From the NCBI RefSeq assembly GCF_030658505.1, contig NZ_JAUTXR010000182.1, forward strand, positions 1 through 40,364: a stretch of DNA of 40,364 nt. Direction: 5' to 3'. Positions 33,553 to 40,364 of this stretch are shown here, in pieces. Origin of the DNA: Stenotrophomonas raiganjensis (SeqCode). Its GTDB lineage: Bacteria > Pseudomonadota > Gammaproteobacteria > Xanthomonadales > Xanthomonadaceae. Each line of letters begins with the position of its first letter. Within the stretch, counting starts at the first letter, position 1. The position numbers and the translations under genes are program-made. The notes beneath the pieces are model-generated. The model saw only the letters and a program-made list of their open reading frames with translations. It made no database searches and was not told the DNA's origin.

Positions 33553-34801
33553 GGCTGCGCTCCTTGTGTGTCTGCGGCAGGGTCATGGTCGCGGCCACGC
33601 CGCTGGGGAAGTTGGCGACGATCGCCACACCGGCCTGTTCACCGCAGGTCAGGCGCAGGCGCTCGCGCAGGTTCTTCAGGCCGATGCCGGTACCGCTGGT
33701 GCCCTGGCCGAAGCCGAGGCCATCATCGGCCACGGTCACGGTCACGTGGTCATCGAAGCCACGCGCCAGGATCCAGATCGTGCCGCCGCCGGGTTTGGGT
33801 TCCAGCCCGTGCTTGATCGCGTTCTCCACCAGCGTCTGCAGCGCCATCGCCGGCAGGTGCACGCCATGCAGTTCATTGGGCACCTGCACTTCCACCGCCA
33901 GTCGCGCGCCCATGCGGATGCGCAGGATCTCCAGGTAGGCACGGGTGCGTTCCAGCTCCACGCCCAGCGTGGAGACCGATTCGTCCACCTGTGGCAATGA
34001 ACTGCGCAGGTACTGGATCAGGTGGCCGAGCATCTGCTCGGCGCGTGCCGGGTCGGTGCGGGTCAGCACCTGCGCATTGGCCAGCGTGTTGTACAGGAAG
34101 TGCGGCTCCACCTGCGCATGCAGCAGGTTCAACCGCGCCACCGAAAGTTCTTTCTCCACCTGCGTCTGTTCGGCGGCGGCCTGCTCGTCGCGGCGCTGGT
34201 CGGCGACGCGGCGGCTGATCGCGCGGGTGACGGCTTCGGCATTCTCGAAGTTGCTGCCCTCATCCAGTGCCAGCAGGTCCGCCCACCAACCCGCATCCGG
34301 TTCGAACAGCAGGGTGACCGTGCTGGTGCCCTGTCCCGGCGTGACCGTGGCCAGCACGCTGTTGCGCTTGATCGCCAGCCGCGCCGGCAGGTTCCAGCGC
34401 GACGGCTGCCGGCCATTCCACGGGTCGACGCGGCGCACGTAGGCACGCACCTGCAGGCTGCCGGACGAACTCTCCACGTCCTCGACACGTGGCAGCTCGG
34501 CGATGGCCGCTTCCACCACCGAGAAGGCGTGGCCGGCGTCCATCGGCAATTCCACCTGGCGCCGCTGGCGCCCGGACAGGGTGGTCGAATCCAGCCGCCC
34601 GGCCACCAGCCAGACCCGGCGCACATGGGTGACTGCACTGCCCAGCGCAGAGATCATCAGGAACATCGCCAGCAGGCCGAAAATCCAGCCCGGGCCATCA
34701 TTCATGCCACTGAAGATGCCGCTCCAGACCATGCCGGCGACAACCAGCGCCGCGGCCCAGGCCAGCAGGTGGCGGATCAGGAGAGAGAGGCTGGCGAACA
34801 C
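33542..34801 (-). CDS. LytS-type sensor histidine kinase
   Basis: A 419-residue membrane kinase, partner of the LytTR regulator. Two N-terminal membrane helices (LIRHLLAWAAALVVAGMVW, then IFGLLAMFLMISALGSAV) are followed by a cytoplasmic region, a coiled-coil and the His_kinase domain. The phospho-acceptor His is in HAQVEPHFLYNTLAN. ATP-binding boxes are LVENAIKHGLEPK and DDGLGFGQGTSGTGIGLKNL. I chose GTG 34801 because an AAGGCG site precedes it; the frame extends to a TTG at 34855 without a good site. The 3' end overlaps the regulator start by 11 bases. Confidence 0.88.
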   Translation of the reverse strand: MFASLSLLIRHLLAWAAALVVAGMVWSGIFSGMNDGPGWIFGLLAMFLMISALGSAVTHVRRVWLVAGRLDSTTLSGRQRRQVELPMDAGHAFSVVEAAIAELPRVEDVESSSGSLQVRAYVRRVDPWNGRQPSRWNLPARLAIKRNSVLATVTPGQGTSTVTLLFEPDAGWWADLLALDEGSNFENAEAVTRAISRRVADQRRDEQAAAEQTQVEKELSVARLNLLHAQVEPHFLYNTLANAQVLTRTDPARAEQMLGHLIQYLRSSLPQVDESVSTLGVELERTRAYLEILRIRMGARLAVEVQVPNELHGVHLPAMALQTLVENAIKHGLEPKPGGGTIWILARGFDDHVTVTVADDGLGFGQGTSGTGIGLKNLRERLRLTCGEQAGVAIVANFPSGVAATMTLPQTHKERSHAA

Positions 34802-34977
34802 GGCGGCGCCTTGGAGGAAGGGGGTGAGCCGAGCATAGGGCGGCCCACCAGGCAAGCAAGCGGGCTGCGACGAAGGCCGGGAAAGTGGCGATGGAACCCG
34901 TTACGGGAACGCCGGGCATGGCCCGGCGTTCCCCGGGGGTGGCAATGCCAGCCAGCGGCCGGCACCACCGAACGCCG

Positions 34978-36627
34978 TTATTTGCGCTGGTCGGCGCTGG
35001 CGTCACGCACGGCGCGGAACGACTCGTCCTTGCTCCAGTTCGGCCAGGCGCGCGAGTTGGCCAGCTGGTTGCCCAGCGTGTACAGCACTTCCAGGTCGCG
35101 GGCGGCACCGGCGAACACCCAGTCCGGCTGCCACTCGTCGCCCTGCTGGTGGTAGCGCTTGGCGGTGTAGTCTTCCGAGGCCTTCTTGCCTGCGGCGACG
35201 CCACCGTCCACCCAGTCCTGGCCGGCCGACCACGACAGCGCCGGCACACCGCGCTTGGCGAACGGGAAGTGATCGGAGCGGAAGAACAGGCCCGCTTCCG
35301 GCTTCGGGTCCGGCGTGTAGCGGATGTCCCAGCCCTTGGCCACGTCTTTCAGCTGGTCCAGCAGCTCGAAGCGCGCGGCACCGTAGATGCCGAAGTCACG
35401 CGACGGGCCGAACGGTGCCATGCCGTCCATGTTGATCACCGCCACGGTCTTTTCCAGCGGATACAGCGGATGCGTGGCGTAATACTCCGAGCCCAGCAGG
35501 CCCTTCTCCTCGGCGGTGACCGCCAGGAACAGGACCGAACGCTCGGGGCGCTTGGCCTTGGCGAAGCCACGGGCCAGCTCGATCAGCGAAGCGGTGCCGC
35601 TGGCGTTGTCGAGCGCACCGTTGAAGATGCGGTCACCACGTGCGTCCGGTTCGCCCACGCCGATGTGGTCCCAGTGCGCACTGTAGATGATCGTCTCGTC
35701 CGGATGGCGGCTGCCCTCCAGGCGTGCGGCCACGTTGTGCGAGGTGATCACTTCGGTCTTCACCGCATACTTCGCGTCCAGGCTGGCGCCGGTCAGCGGC
35801 ACCGGGGTGAAGTCGCGCTGCTGCGCCTTCTTCTTCAGTGCCTCGAAGTCCTGCCCGGCCGAGCGGAACAGCTCCACGGCCAGATCGCGCTGGATCCAGC
35901 CTTCCAGCAGCGGGTGGCTTTCGGCCGGGTTGTCGCGCACCACGTCGAACATGGTGTTGGTGTTGGAGCCGGCCACAGTGGCCCAGCCATACGACGCCGG
36001 TGCGGTCTCGTGCACGATCAGCACGCCCAGCGCTCCCTGGCGGGCGCCTTCCTCGTACTTGTAGGTCCAACGGCCGTAATAGGTCATGCCCTTGCCGTCG
36101 AAATCACCCTGGCCGGTCTCGAAGTCCGGGTCGTTGATCAGCACGACGGCGATCTTGCCCTTCAGGTCCACGCCCTTGAAGTCGTCCCAGTTGCGTTCCG
36201 GTGCCTTCACGCCATAACCGAGGAACACCAGCGGGGCCTTGCTGATGTCGACGTTGCTGGCGCCGTTCATGGCGGCGCGCACGGCAATCTGCTTGCCCTG
36301 CTCCAGCGCAATGGTCTTGCCGCCCTGGTGCAGCGCCAGCTGCGGCGCACCGACGATGTCACCCTTGCGCAGCGGCACGGCCTGGGTCCACAGGCGCTTG
36401 CCGTCCTTGAGGTCGCCGCCCGGCTGCAGGCCGGCATCGGCGAACTGTTTGCTGAGGTAGGCGATGGTCTTCGCTTCGCCGGCGGTGGCCGGCGAGCGGC
36501 CTTCGTAAGCGTCGGAGGCCAGTTCCTTGACGTCGGCGGAGATCCGCGCGCCATCGAATTTCGGGGTGGCCGCCATCAGTGCGCTCGACACCGACAGGGC
36601 CAGCACGCCCAGTACCACTCGTTTCAT
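34978..36627 (-). CDS. Exported M28 family metallopeptidase
   Basis: A 549-residue secreted zinc aminopeptidase-like enzyme. A signal peptide (MKRVVLGVLALSVSSALMA) is followed by a propeptide-like region and a PA-domain insertion around residues 150-260 (KAPLVFLGYGVKAPERNW). The catalytic domain has the metal ligands in SAHWDHIG, GALDNASGTASLIE, TAEEKGLLGSEYYA, VINMDGM and SDHFPFAKRG. It probably trims peptides in the periplasm or outside the cell. ATG 36627 follows GGAGAG; the longer frame upstream lacks a signal peptide. It is separated from the sigma gene by a palindrome, so it is probably an independent unit. Confidence 0.93.
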   Translation of the reverse strand: MKRVVLGVLALSVSSALMAATPKFDGARISADVKELASDAYEGRSPATAGEAKTIAYLSKQFADAGLQPGGDLKDGKRLWTQAVPLRKGDIVGAPQLALHQGGKTIALEQGKQIAVRAAMNGASNVDISKAPLVFLGYGVKAPERNWDDFKGVDLKGKIAVVLINDPDFETGQGDFDGKGMTYYGRWTYKYEEGARQGALGVLIVHETAPASYGWATVAGSNTNTMFDVVRDNPAESHPLLEGWIQRDLAVELFRSAGQDFEALKKKAQQRDFTPVPLTGASLDAKYAVKTEVITSHNVAARLEGSRHPDETIIYSAHWDHIGVGEPDARGDRIFNGALDNASGTASLIELARGFAKAKRPERSVLFLAVTAEEKGLLGSEYYATHPLYPLEKTVAVINMDGMAPFGPSRDFGIYGAARFELLDQLKDVAKGWDIRYTPDPKPEAGLFFRSDHFPFAKRGVPALSWSAGQDWVDGGVAAGKKASEDYTAKRYHQQGDEWQPDWVFAGAARDLEVLYTLGNQLANSRAWPNWSKDESFRAVRDASADQRK

Positions 36628-36680
36628 TGCTCTCTCCAGCAGGGAAATCCTTCCGGAGTGTAAAGGGATTCGGAAAGACG

Positions 36681-36720
36681 GGCTCAGATCCCTCACCCGA
36701 CGGGGGAGGGATCTGACCGC
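36681..36720. repeat. GGGGTCAGATC-family palindrome after the sigma gene
   Basis: TCAGATCCCTC (36684-36694) and GAGGGATCTGA (36706-36716) form a perfect 11-bp stem. It lies 5 bases after the sigma factor stop and 54 bases before the M28 start on the minus strand, so it may terminate the ECF42 operon. Confidence 0.6.
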
Positions 36721-36725
36721 GATGG

Positions 36726-37982
36726 TCATCCCGGTCCTTGCGCGCGTGACAGCAGGTGCTCGCGCTCGCGCGAATTGCCGGTCAGCGCGGCGGCGGCGGC
36801 GAAGGCACCGCGGGCGTCCTCGAGGCGACCCAGCTGCTGCAGCAGCTCGCCACGTACCACCTGCAACGGCGCATAGTCGCGCAGGCGCGGATCGACCAGC
36901 AAGGGCTGCAGCTGCGCCCAGGCCGCGAAGGCGCCGTCGCTGCGCAGGATCGCCACCACCCGGTTCAATGCAACCACCGGCGAAGGCTGCACCTGCAGCA
37001 ACTGCGCATAGAGCAACGCAATGCGTGGCCAGTCGGTCGCCTCGGCGCGACGTGCAGCAGCATGGCAGGCGGCGATGCGCGCCTGCAACACGTAGGGATC
37101 ATCGCCACCACCGGCGGCCAGTGCGCGGGCCAACGCCTGCTGCCCGCGCTCGATCTGCAACCAGTCCCAGCGCGCGCGGTTCTGCTGATCCAGCAACACC
37201 GGCGCGCCCTGCGCATCGGTCCGTGCCGCTGCCCGCGACGCCTGCAGTTCCATCAACGCCAGCAGGCCCAGCACCGGTGGCACCGGCAGCCGATGGGCCA
37301 GGATGCGCGCCAGCCGCAGCGCCTCCTCGCACAGTGCCGGGCGCATCCAGTCTTCACCGGCGCTGGCCGCATAGCCTTCGTTGAACACCAGGTAGATGGC
37401 CTCCAGCACCGAGGCCAACCGCTCGGGCATCGCCTCTGCGCGTGGCACTTCATAGGGCACCTGCTTCTGCGCAAGAGTGCGCTTGGCCCGCACGATGCGC
37501 TGAGCGATGGTCGGCTCCGGTTGCAGGAACGCCCGCGCGATCTCGGTGGTGGTCAGGCCCCCCAGCAGGCGCAGGGTCAGTGCCACCCGCGCATCGGCCG
37601 GCAACACCGGATGGCAGGCCACGAACATCAACCGCAGCAGATCGTCGCCCAGGTCATCTTCCAGCGCCTGGTTGTCATCCGGCGCGGGCAAGGCCGCCGG
37701 ATGCAGCTCCTCGCCCCATTGCGCATGCTGCTGCGCCACCCGCTGGTGCTGGCGCAGCACATCGATGGCACGGTTGCGCGCGGTGGTCATCAGCCAGGCT
37801 CCGGGGTTGTCCGGGATCCCCTGCACGGGCCAACGCTCCAGCGCGGCCAGCCAGGTGTCCTGGGCCAACTCCTCGGCACGGCCGACATCGCCCCCGAGCA
37901 GCCGCGCCAGGCGCGCGATCAATACCGGCGACTCCATCCGCCAGAGGGTTTCCAGTCGCTGCGTCAGTGCGGGCTCGGGCAT
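36726..37982 (-). CDS. ECF42-type RNA polymerase sigma factor with C-terminal extension
   Basis: A 418-residue sigma factor, about twice the normal ECF length. Sigma-2 lies at about 20-85 (ELAQDTWLAALERWPVQGI, then PDNPGAWLMTTARNRAIDVL). Sigma-4 is at about 130-180 (LTLRLLGGLTTTEIARAFL). A DUF6596 / tetratricopeptide-like region follows to the end (VFNEGYAASAGEDW, LLYAQLLQVQPSPVVALNR). This architecture with a YCII/DGPF neighbour defines the ECF42 group, which lacks an anti-sigma factor; the extension is thought to control activity. ATG 37982 begins the conserved part. It is last in the YCII-VOC-VOC-sigma operon. Confidence 0.9.
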   Translation of the reverse strand: MPEPALTQRLETLWRMESPVLIARLARLLGGDVGRAEELAQDTWLAALERWPVQGIPDNPGAWLMTTARNRAIDVLRQHQRVAQQHAQWGEELHPAALPAPDDNQALEDDLGDDLLRLMFVACHPVLPADARVALTLRLLGGLTTTEIARAFLQPEPTIAQRIVRAKRTLAQKQVPYEVPRAEAMPERLASVLEAIYLVFNEGYAASAGEDWMRPALCEEALRLARILAHRLPVPPVLGLLALMELQASRAAARTDAQGAPVLLDQQNRARWDWLQIERGQQALARALAAGGGDDPYVLQARIAACHAAARRAEATDWPRIALLYAQLLQVQPSPVVALNRVVAILRSDGAFAAWAQLQPLLVDPRLRDYAPLQVVRGELLQQLGRLEDARGAFAAAAALTGNSREREHLLSRAQGPG

Positions 37983-38040
37983 GCGCCGATCACAGCACGC
38001 ACGCCGGGCCCGCACAAGCATCACCGCCCAGTCTCGGCGG

Positions 38041-38451
38041 TCAGCCCGGCTCGCCGTCCATGTGTGCGATTTCCCAGAGATGGCCGTCCAGGTCCTGGAA
38101 GCCGCGCTGGTACATGAAGCCGTAGTCACGTGCCGGCTGTGGCTCGCTGGCGCCGGCAGCCAGCGCCTTGTCCACCATCACGTCCACCGCCTTGCGGCTG
38201 TCGGCCGACAGGCAGGTGATCACCTCGGTCTGGGTGCGCGCGTCGGCAATTGCCTTGTTGGTGAACTGCTTGAAGAACGGCTGGGTCAGCAGCATCACGT
38301 AGATGCTTTCACTGATGACCATGCAGGCGGCATCGTCATTGGTGAAGGTCGGGTTGAAGCTGTAGCCCAAGGCCGCGAAGAAGGCCTTGGAGGCGTTCAG
38401 ATCCTGCACGGGCAGGTTGACGAAGATCATCTGCGGTTGCGGTGCACTCAT
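38041..38451 (-). CDS. VOC (glyoxalase/bleomycin resistance) family protein
   Basis: A 136-residue metal-binding-fold protein of the vicinal oxygen chelate superfamily. It starts PQMIFVNLPVQDLNASKAFF and ends with GFQDLDGHLWEIAHMD, the usual C-terminal His/Glu region. The substrate is unknown. It lies 34 bases after the PhnB-like gene and 58 before the sigma gene, within the ECF42 operon, where VOC and DGPF proteins are frequent companions. Confidence 0.88.
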   Translation of the reverse strand: MSAPQPQMIFVNLPVQDLNASKAFFAALGYSFNPTFTNDDAACMVISESIYVMLLTQPFFKQFTNKAIADARTQTEVITCLSADSRKAVDVMVDKALAAGASEPQPARDYGFMYQRGFQDLDGHLWEIAHMDGEPG

Positions 38452-38485
38452 CGGTGAAGCTCCTTGGTGGATGAAAGGGGCGGGA

Positions 38486-38908
38486 TCAGGGCTGCTTCAT
38501 GCAGTTCACCATCCACGGCTTGCCGTAGCGGTCGATCAGCATGCCCCAGCGGTGGGCCCAGAACGTTTCGGCGATCGGCATCTGCACCTGGCCACCTTCA
38601 GCCAGCGCCGCGAACACGCGTTCGGCTTCTTCGATGCTGTCGACGTCGACATTGATGGTGGTCGAGCCACCCTCGCCACCGCCGGGACCGTCGGCCGCCA
38701 TCACGATTGCGCTGCCGATCTCCAGCTGGCTGTGGGCGACGTGGTCCAGGGTCTGCGCCGGCATCTCGTTGCAGCCGGGCATGCCATCGGACGGCGGCAT
38801 GTCGCGGTACTTCATTTCCGAGGTGACTTGGCCACCGAGTGCCTTGGCGTAGAACGCCATCGCATCGTGGGCCTGGCCGCTGAAGCCAAGGAAGGGAATC
38901 AGTCTCAT
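38486..38908 (-). CDS. PhnB-like VOC family protein
   Basis: A 140-residue protein of the PhnB/YjdN branch of the VOC superfamily (3-demethylubiquinone methyltransferase-like fold). Motifs include LIPFLGFSGQAHDAMAFY and KALGGQ at the start, then ETFWAHRWGMLIDRYGKPWM and N at the end. The function is unknown. It is the second gene of the ECF42 operon, 69 bases after the YCII gene. Confidence 0.88.
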   Translation of the reverse strand: MRLIPFLGFSGQAHDAMAFYAKALGGQVTSEMKYRDMPPSDGMPGCNEMPAQTLDHVAHSQLEIGSAIVMAADGPGGGEGGSTTINVDVDSIEEAERVFAALAEGGQVQMPIAETFWAHRWGMLIDRYGKPWMVNCMKQP

Positions 38909-38977
38909 GGCACTACTCCGTTGGGTGACAAAAGGGGGTGCCGGAGTGTGTCCGGCTGAGGTGGTCCGGCATGCAGG

Positions 38978-39391
38978 TCAGCCTTCCAGCTGTGCACGCA
39001 GACGCTGTTCCTGCTGCTGTAATTCGGGGGTGAAGGCTTCACCGAAGTCTTCAGCGGAGATCAAGGGGCGCAGTTCGAGCGTGCCGCCACTGCCGAACGG
39101 CGCACGGCTGGCCCATTCCACCGCCTCGTCCAGCGACCGCACCTCCCACAGCCAGAAGCCGGCGATCTGTTCGCTGGCTGGACCGAACGGACCGGCCTCG
39201 ACCGTGGGTGTGATGCCGCCGAAGTGAATGCGGCGGCCGCGCTGGGTGGCATGCAGGCCTTCACCGGCGAGCATGATGCCGGCGGCCACCAGTTGTTCGT
39301 TGAAGGCGCCCATTTCGGACAGTTCCTGTTCGCTGGGCATGCGGCCGGCTTCGGAGTCGGCGTTGGCCTTCACGATCACCATCACTTTCAT
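38978..39391 (-). CDS. YCII/DGPF family protein (ECF42 partner)
   Basis: A 137-residue YCII-related protein of the DGPF type: MKVMVIVKANADSEAGRMPS at the start, then LVAAGIMLAGEGLHAT and the signature-region TVEAGPFGPASEQIAGFWLW, where the usual DGPF reads AGPF. A GGGAGA site precedes ATG 39391; the upstream frame to 39727 is repeat DNA. As first gene of the operon, it directly follows a match to the ECF42 promoter motif. The biochemical role of DGPF proteins is not established. Confidence 0.88.
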   Translation of the reverse strand: MKVMVIVKANADSEAGRMPSEQELSEMGAFNEQLVAAGIMLAGEGLHATQRGRRIHFGGITPTVEAGPFGPASEQIAGFWLWEVRSLDEAVEWASRAPFGSGGTLELRPLISAEDFGEAFTPELQQQEQRLRAQLEG

Positions 39392-39436
39392 TGCGGTCTC
39401 CCGTGGGGACGCGTGGTGCGTTCCCTTCATTGGGTA

Positions 39437-39464
39437 CAACGAACCAGGGGGCTGGGAATCGACA
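39437..39464 (-). promoter_or_regulatory. ECF42-dependent promoter match
   Basis: On the minus strand, TGTCGA (39464-39459) is followed after 17 bases by CGTTG (39441-39437). The published ECF42 motif, as I recall it from Streptomyces venezuelae, is TGTCGA in the -35 and CGA/TC in the -10. The predicted start is near 39430, about 40 bases before the YCII ATG, so the sigma factor probably drives its own operon. Confidence 0.6.
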
Positions 39465-39483
39465 CGTCTGTAAGAAATTTTTT

Positions 39484-39495
39484 TTTCCGCGGAAA
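39484..39495. repeat. TTTCCGCGGAAA palindrome next to a T9 run
   Basis: A perfect 12-base palindrome overlaps the 3' end of nine T (39478-39486), between the ECF42 promoter and the large inverted-repeat element. In neither direction does a T-run follow the hairpin, so it is not an ordinary intrinsic terminator. On the minus strand the A-run lies upstream of the TGTCGA box and might act as an UP-like element. Confidence 0.4.
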
Positions 39496-39516
39496 GCGTG
39501 CCTTCGGCGGGGGGCG

Positions 39517-40101
39517 GCGAACGGCGGAGCCCCTCCGTGGTGGGGTGGGTTGGTCGCTGAAAGCTGGCTTCCTGTGAGTGGGCCAGGCGGGTGGGATTGG
39601 CGGGGACGCCGTGAACCCCGCTCCGCGGTCCGGCCCAGCCGCTGGCGGCTGTGCGTTCGGGCGCTTGCGAAGCAATGCTTCGCAAGCAAAGCGCCCTTAC
39701 CCTTGGGGGCATAGCCGCGCCATCCATGGCGCGGATACCCCGCCAACCCCACCCGCCCGGCCCCAGACAGATTCCGGTAGCCGAGCCACCACGGGAAGAT
39801 CAAGAGAAAAGGCAGAAGCAAAGGCAACAACAACAGCGGTTGGCTGGCGGCCTCGGCTTTGCGAGCGAAGCGACCCGCTTTTGCTCTTGTTGTTGATTTC
39901 CCGTGGTGGGTCAGCCGCAGAGATCTGTCCAAGGCCGGGTGGGGAGGCAGGGCAGGGGCGTGAGCCGCATGGATGCGGCGACCGAGCTTACATGGACGTA
40001 CTTGCAGCGCCCCCTGCCCTGCCTCCCCACCCGGCCAAATCCAAGAACCCGAGCTTTCAGCGACCAACCCAACCCCACCACGGAGGGGCTGCGCCGTTGG
40101 C
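39517..40101. repeat. Giant three-arm cloverleaf of nested inverted repeats
   Basis: Outer arms A: 39517-39565 and 40052-40101, about 50 bp, with AGCCCCTCCGTGG... paired almost completely (one-base indel, two mismatches at the base). Inside it, in order: B, 39580-39605 with 39738-39763 (24 of 26 pairs); C, 39786-39811 with 39878-39909 (with bulges); D, 39933-39960 with 40009-40036 (28 bp, flush against one extra C). Smaller perfect hairpins sit inside B (39636-39651, 39663-39687, 39717-39732) and D (39964-39979). No convincing gene is present. I do not recognise the element as a whole. Confidence 0.8.
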
Positions 40102-40107
40102 TGGAAA

Positions 40108-40364
40108 CTATCCGCGATGGCGGATCAGCAACGGGCTCATCAGCGCACGCCGCGCCGGCGGCGTCACCGGCTTGGCCAGCATCCCCCAGCCGCGCCCGGC
40201 GGCCATCTCACGCACTCCCGCATCGCGCACGGCGGTCCACACCGGGCCGGTGTACTGCGCCGGCATGCCGGCCCGCAGCGCGGCCTTGGCCAGGAACCCG
40301 GAGTGCGGCTCTGGCCGGCCACCGATACCGCACCGATCAGGCACGGGCACGCCGGTGTTTCGGT
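40108..40364 (-). CDS. Partial gene at window end, possible receiver-domain C terminus
   Basis: The frame is open from the window edge to the TAG at 40108-40110, giving at least 85 residues. The C-terminal GRGWGMLAKPVTPPARRALM resembles the last strand and helix of a response-regulator receiver domain, with its conserved Lys-Pro. It could be the tail of a hybrid kinase or regulator. The upstream part (GGRPEPHSGFLAKAALRAGM) does not look like a receiver, so a frameshift or poor sequence near the end is possible. Low confidence in the family. Confidence 0.4.
   Translation of the reverse strand, partial: RNTGVPVPDRCGIGGRPEPHSGFLAKAALRAGMPAQYTGPVWTAVRDAGVREMAAGRGWGMLAKPVTPPARRALMSPLLIRHRG

Noticed and set aside
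39969..40364. Plus-strand frame starting MDAATELTWTYLQR in the D arm and open to the window end
   Set aside because: It runs through inverted repeats and antisense to the partial gene, with no stop before the edge and no ribosome site. It is better explained as repeat DNA.

Overview
The window is a high-GC stretch of chromosome that fits Stenotrophomonas, most likely the S. maltophilia group (Xanthomonadaceae). The evidence is the gene content (dinB, fabA-fabB, dadA-alr with a divergent Lrp regulator, motA-motB, several small families common in this family such as DUF3247, DUF3016 and DUF3297) and many short GTAG-flanked hairpins resembling the SMAG repeats of S. maltophilia. Nothing marks it as plasmid, phage or genomic island, and there are no tRNA, rRNA, IS or CRISPR features. 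The first 242 bases look like a fold-back assembly artefact at a contig end. The last 257 bases hold the 3' end of a gene that runs off the edge, so the window may be a whole contig.

Layout. 1-3294: DNA polymerase IV (minus), then the unsaturated fatty acid pair fabA-fabB (plus, overlapping by one base). 3356-5798: minus-strand run rsmC-rsuA-HAD phosphatase with 4-base start/stop overlaps. 5955-9455: two small conserved proteins, a hybrid sensor kinase split by an in-frame amber codon, and an exported DUF3016 protein. 9552-12531: the D-alanine locus (dadA-alr against lrp) with palindromes in the divergent promoter region. 12632-17697: a Gln-rich microprotein, a proline-rich exported protein, msrB, motAB and several small proteins. 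17779-21754: CPA1 antiporter, then DODA-type dioxygenase and DoxX genes facing a LysR regulator across a shared palindrome. 21774-27124: a large PAS/EAL c-di-GMP phosphodiesterase with a degenerate GGDEF, and a PepO-like M13 lipoprotein peptidase. 27294-30398: two coupled MFS exporters facing a TetR regulator with two near-identical operators. 30510-34801: MpaB-type oxygenase, a membrane protein behind a perfect palindrome, a lipoprotein, and a LytS/LytTR two-component pair. 34978-36627: exported M28 peptidase. 36726-39391: an ECF42 sigma factor operon with a YCII/DGPF protein and two VOC proteins, preceded by a match to the ECF42 promoter motif.

The most unusual signal is at 39517-40101. In about 585 bases with no convincing gene, a long outer inverted repeat (about 50 bp) encloses three further long inverted repeats in series, so a single strand could fold into a giant three-armed cloverleaf. 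Other points of interest are the self-contained ECF42 module, the amber-split kinase, a perfect 15-bp palindrome at 31563-31595, and two palindromic repeat families that supply stop codons, possible terminators and perhaps a -35 box to neighbouring genes.
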